NCBI GenBank assembly: GCA_910587735.1
Contig: CAJUNT010000050.1
Coordinates: forward strand, 1 to 12,237
Source: an uncultured Clostridia bacterium
Lineage (GTDB): Bacteria > Bacillota > Clostridia > Lachnospirales > Anaerotignaceae
Length of the DNA: 12,237 nt
Reading direction: 5' to 3'
The notes beneath the pieces were generated by a model. It worked only from the letters and a program-made list of their open reading frames with translations, was not told the origin of the DNA and did no database searches. Shown one piece after another: positions 11,253 through 12,237 of this stretch; position 1 is the stretch's first letter; every line of letters starts with the position of its first letter. Both the position numbers and the translations under genes were made by a program.

Positions 11253-11992
11253 TTATTATGATGCAAAAATGGGAATGAAGTGATTATCAATGGGAACAAA
11301 TCAAACAGTTTTTTCCTCCTAAAACTTCAAATATGGTAGAGCAAGACATGATCCAATAGAGTTACTCAATGCAATTATCTGGGTATTAAGAAAAGGTTCT
11401 CCTTGGTGTGTTCTTCCTAAAAAATATGGTTATTGGCACACAGTTTATAACAATTTCAGAAAATGGTCATAACAAGGTGTTATGGAGAAAAAGATTCTAC
11501 TTATGTCAAAGCACATCAGCATAGTGCTGGAGCTAAAAAAAAGGGGGATTGGGGGAGGGAATAGGAAAATCAATAGGGAGATTTACCAGTAAAATTCATG
11601 CAGCAACAGATGAAAACGGAAAAGTAATGGGTATTTTCATAACAGGAGGAAATATACATGATAGTACACAAGCTGAAAAGTTATTACACAATGCGATTCA
11701 CGAAGGAGTATATGTTATTGGAGATAAGGCATTTGATTCAGAATGGATAGTAAAGTATATTGAAAAAAATAAAGGTATTTGTGTAATACCATCACGAAAA
11801 AACCGAAAAGAACAAAGAGAATATAATAAAGATATTTATAAAAACCGAAATCAAATAGAACGTTTTTTCAACCAATTAAAACAGTTTAGAAGAATGGCAA
11901 CAAGATATGACAAACTACTATTTTCATTTTTATCATTAGTACAATTTGCTGTAGTTTTAATTATAATACCAAAATTTTCCTCAATTGTTTAG
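11253..11992 (+). mobile_element. Relic IS5-family insertion sequence
   Basis: The element is recognised by its decayed transposase. The left edge is placed at the break in the minus-strand membrane-protein gene (about 11252) and the right edge between the transposase stop and the recombinase fragment (about 11992-12004). I looked for terminal inverted repeats and a target duplication at these edges and found none convincing. At least one end is probably lost. Confidence 0.65.
11261..11992 (+). pseudogene. IS5-family transposase, multiply disrupted
   Basis: The reading needs several frames. ATG 11261 gives MQKWE, then a TGA (11276-11278), then SDYQWEQIKQFFPPK. A shift near 11335 leads to RARHDPIELLNAIIWVLRKG and YGYWHTVYNNFRKWS, then a TAA (11470-11472). 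A further shift with loss of sequence leads to DSTYVKAHQHSAGAKKKG at 11493. Another shift leads to the longest open part (11549-11992). Catalytic residues are still visible: Asp in DSTYVKAH, Asp in VIGDKAFDS, and the Y(2)R(3)E(6)K signature in YKNRNQIERFFNQLK. With at least two nonsense codons, three frame changes and a deletion it cannot make an active enzyme. Confidence 0.88.
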
Positions 11993-12237
11993 GTTTACCC
12001 CCTAGAGTTTGTAGACAATGGTTATAGCGATACAAATTTTGAACGTCCTGCAATACAAGAACTTTTAGAACTCGTGAAATCCTATCAAGTGAACTGTATT
12101 ATGGTAAAAGACTTTTCAAGGTTTGGCAGAAATATGATACAAACAGGATACGTGCGTCCAGATAGGACGAAAGTAGAAGTAGAAAAAAAGAATGAAAAAC
12201 AAAGGTACTACTCTGTAAAGATAATGCAGGAATCCAG
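11993..12237 (+). pseudogene. Serine recombinase (resolvase) fragment, chimeric at its end
   Basis: The frame is open to the right edge. LEFVDNGYSDTNFERPAIQELL, then VNCIMVKDFSRFGRN, is the middle of a resolvase catalytic domain of the large serine-recombinase type (FVDNGYSGTNFERP, KDFSRFGRN). The N-terminus with the catalytic serine is missing, cut off by the IS5 relic. After GRNMIQTGY the expected continuation toward FPFLxVRFI is replaced by VRPDRTKVEVEKKNEKQRYYSVKIMQES. I do not recognise that stretch as recombinase, so a second breakpoint lies near 12150. The part beyond it may belong to another gene that continues outside the window. Confidence 0.7.

Overview
The window is strongly AT-rich and codes with AGGAGG-type ribosome binding sites, short intergenic gaps and hairpin-plus-T-run terminators. 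It carries a YunB-type sporulation gene, a large class A penicillin-binding protein and a Phi-LC3-type holin. This suggests an endospore-forming member of the Clostridia, probably Lachnospiraceae-like. That placement is inferred from gene content and style, not from a marker gene.

Region 1 (1-2179) is the end of a polymorphic-toxin (Rhs) locus. The 3' end of a large Rhs gene carries the conserved core terminus and a variable tip with a GHH...GGRH signature resembling HNH/EndoVII-type nucleases. Its probable all-helical immunity gene follows 1 nt later. Behind a terminator lies a decayed second cassette: a short YD-repeat remnant whose toxin part is gone, a SUKH-type immunity gene cut off at its 3' end, and a 5'-truncated second immunity-like gene with an in-frame stop.

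Region 2 (2179-8720) is mostly chromosomal housekeeping. It holds an orphan holin divergent from a YheO-like regulator, an unrecognised 185-residue protein behind a promoter and a structured leader, yunB, a 1019-residue class A PBP with a length-variable-looking cytoplasmic repeat, and a small DUF6809-like protein. Several genes have good vegetative promoters (TTGACA/TATAAT type, 17 nt spacing).

Region 3 (8720-9420) holds a hairpin-rich, non-coding repeat that also occurs in shortened form at 4943-5086. A tRNA-Pro gene with anticodon AGG follows, with a clean promoter and a strong terminator.

Region 4 (9420-12237) is a graveyard of mobile DNA beside the tRNA. It has direct repeats that could be integrase arm sites, two genes cut head-to-head at one breakpoint (an XRE-like tail and an ART-like toxin tail), a small two-gene operon, a phage- or ICE-type pair (membrane protein and sigma-region-4-like protein), a badly decayed IS5-family transposase and a serine-recombinase fragment that turns into unrelated sequence.

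The most interesting candidates are the attenuator-like leader at 4082-4211, the two-copy multi-hairpin element, the A34 proline tRNA, and the toxin-less Rhs/immunity relics.
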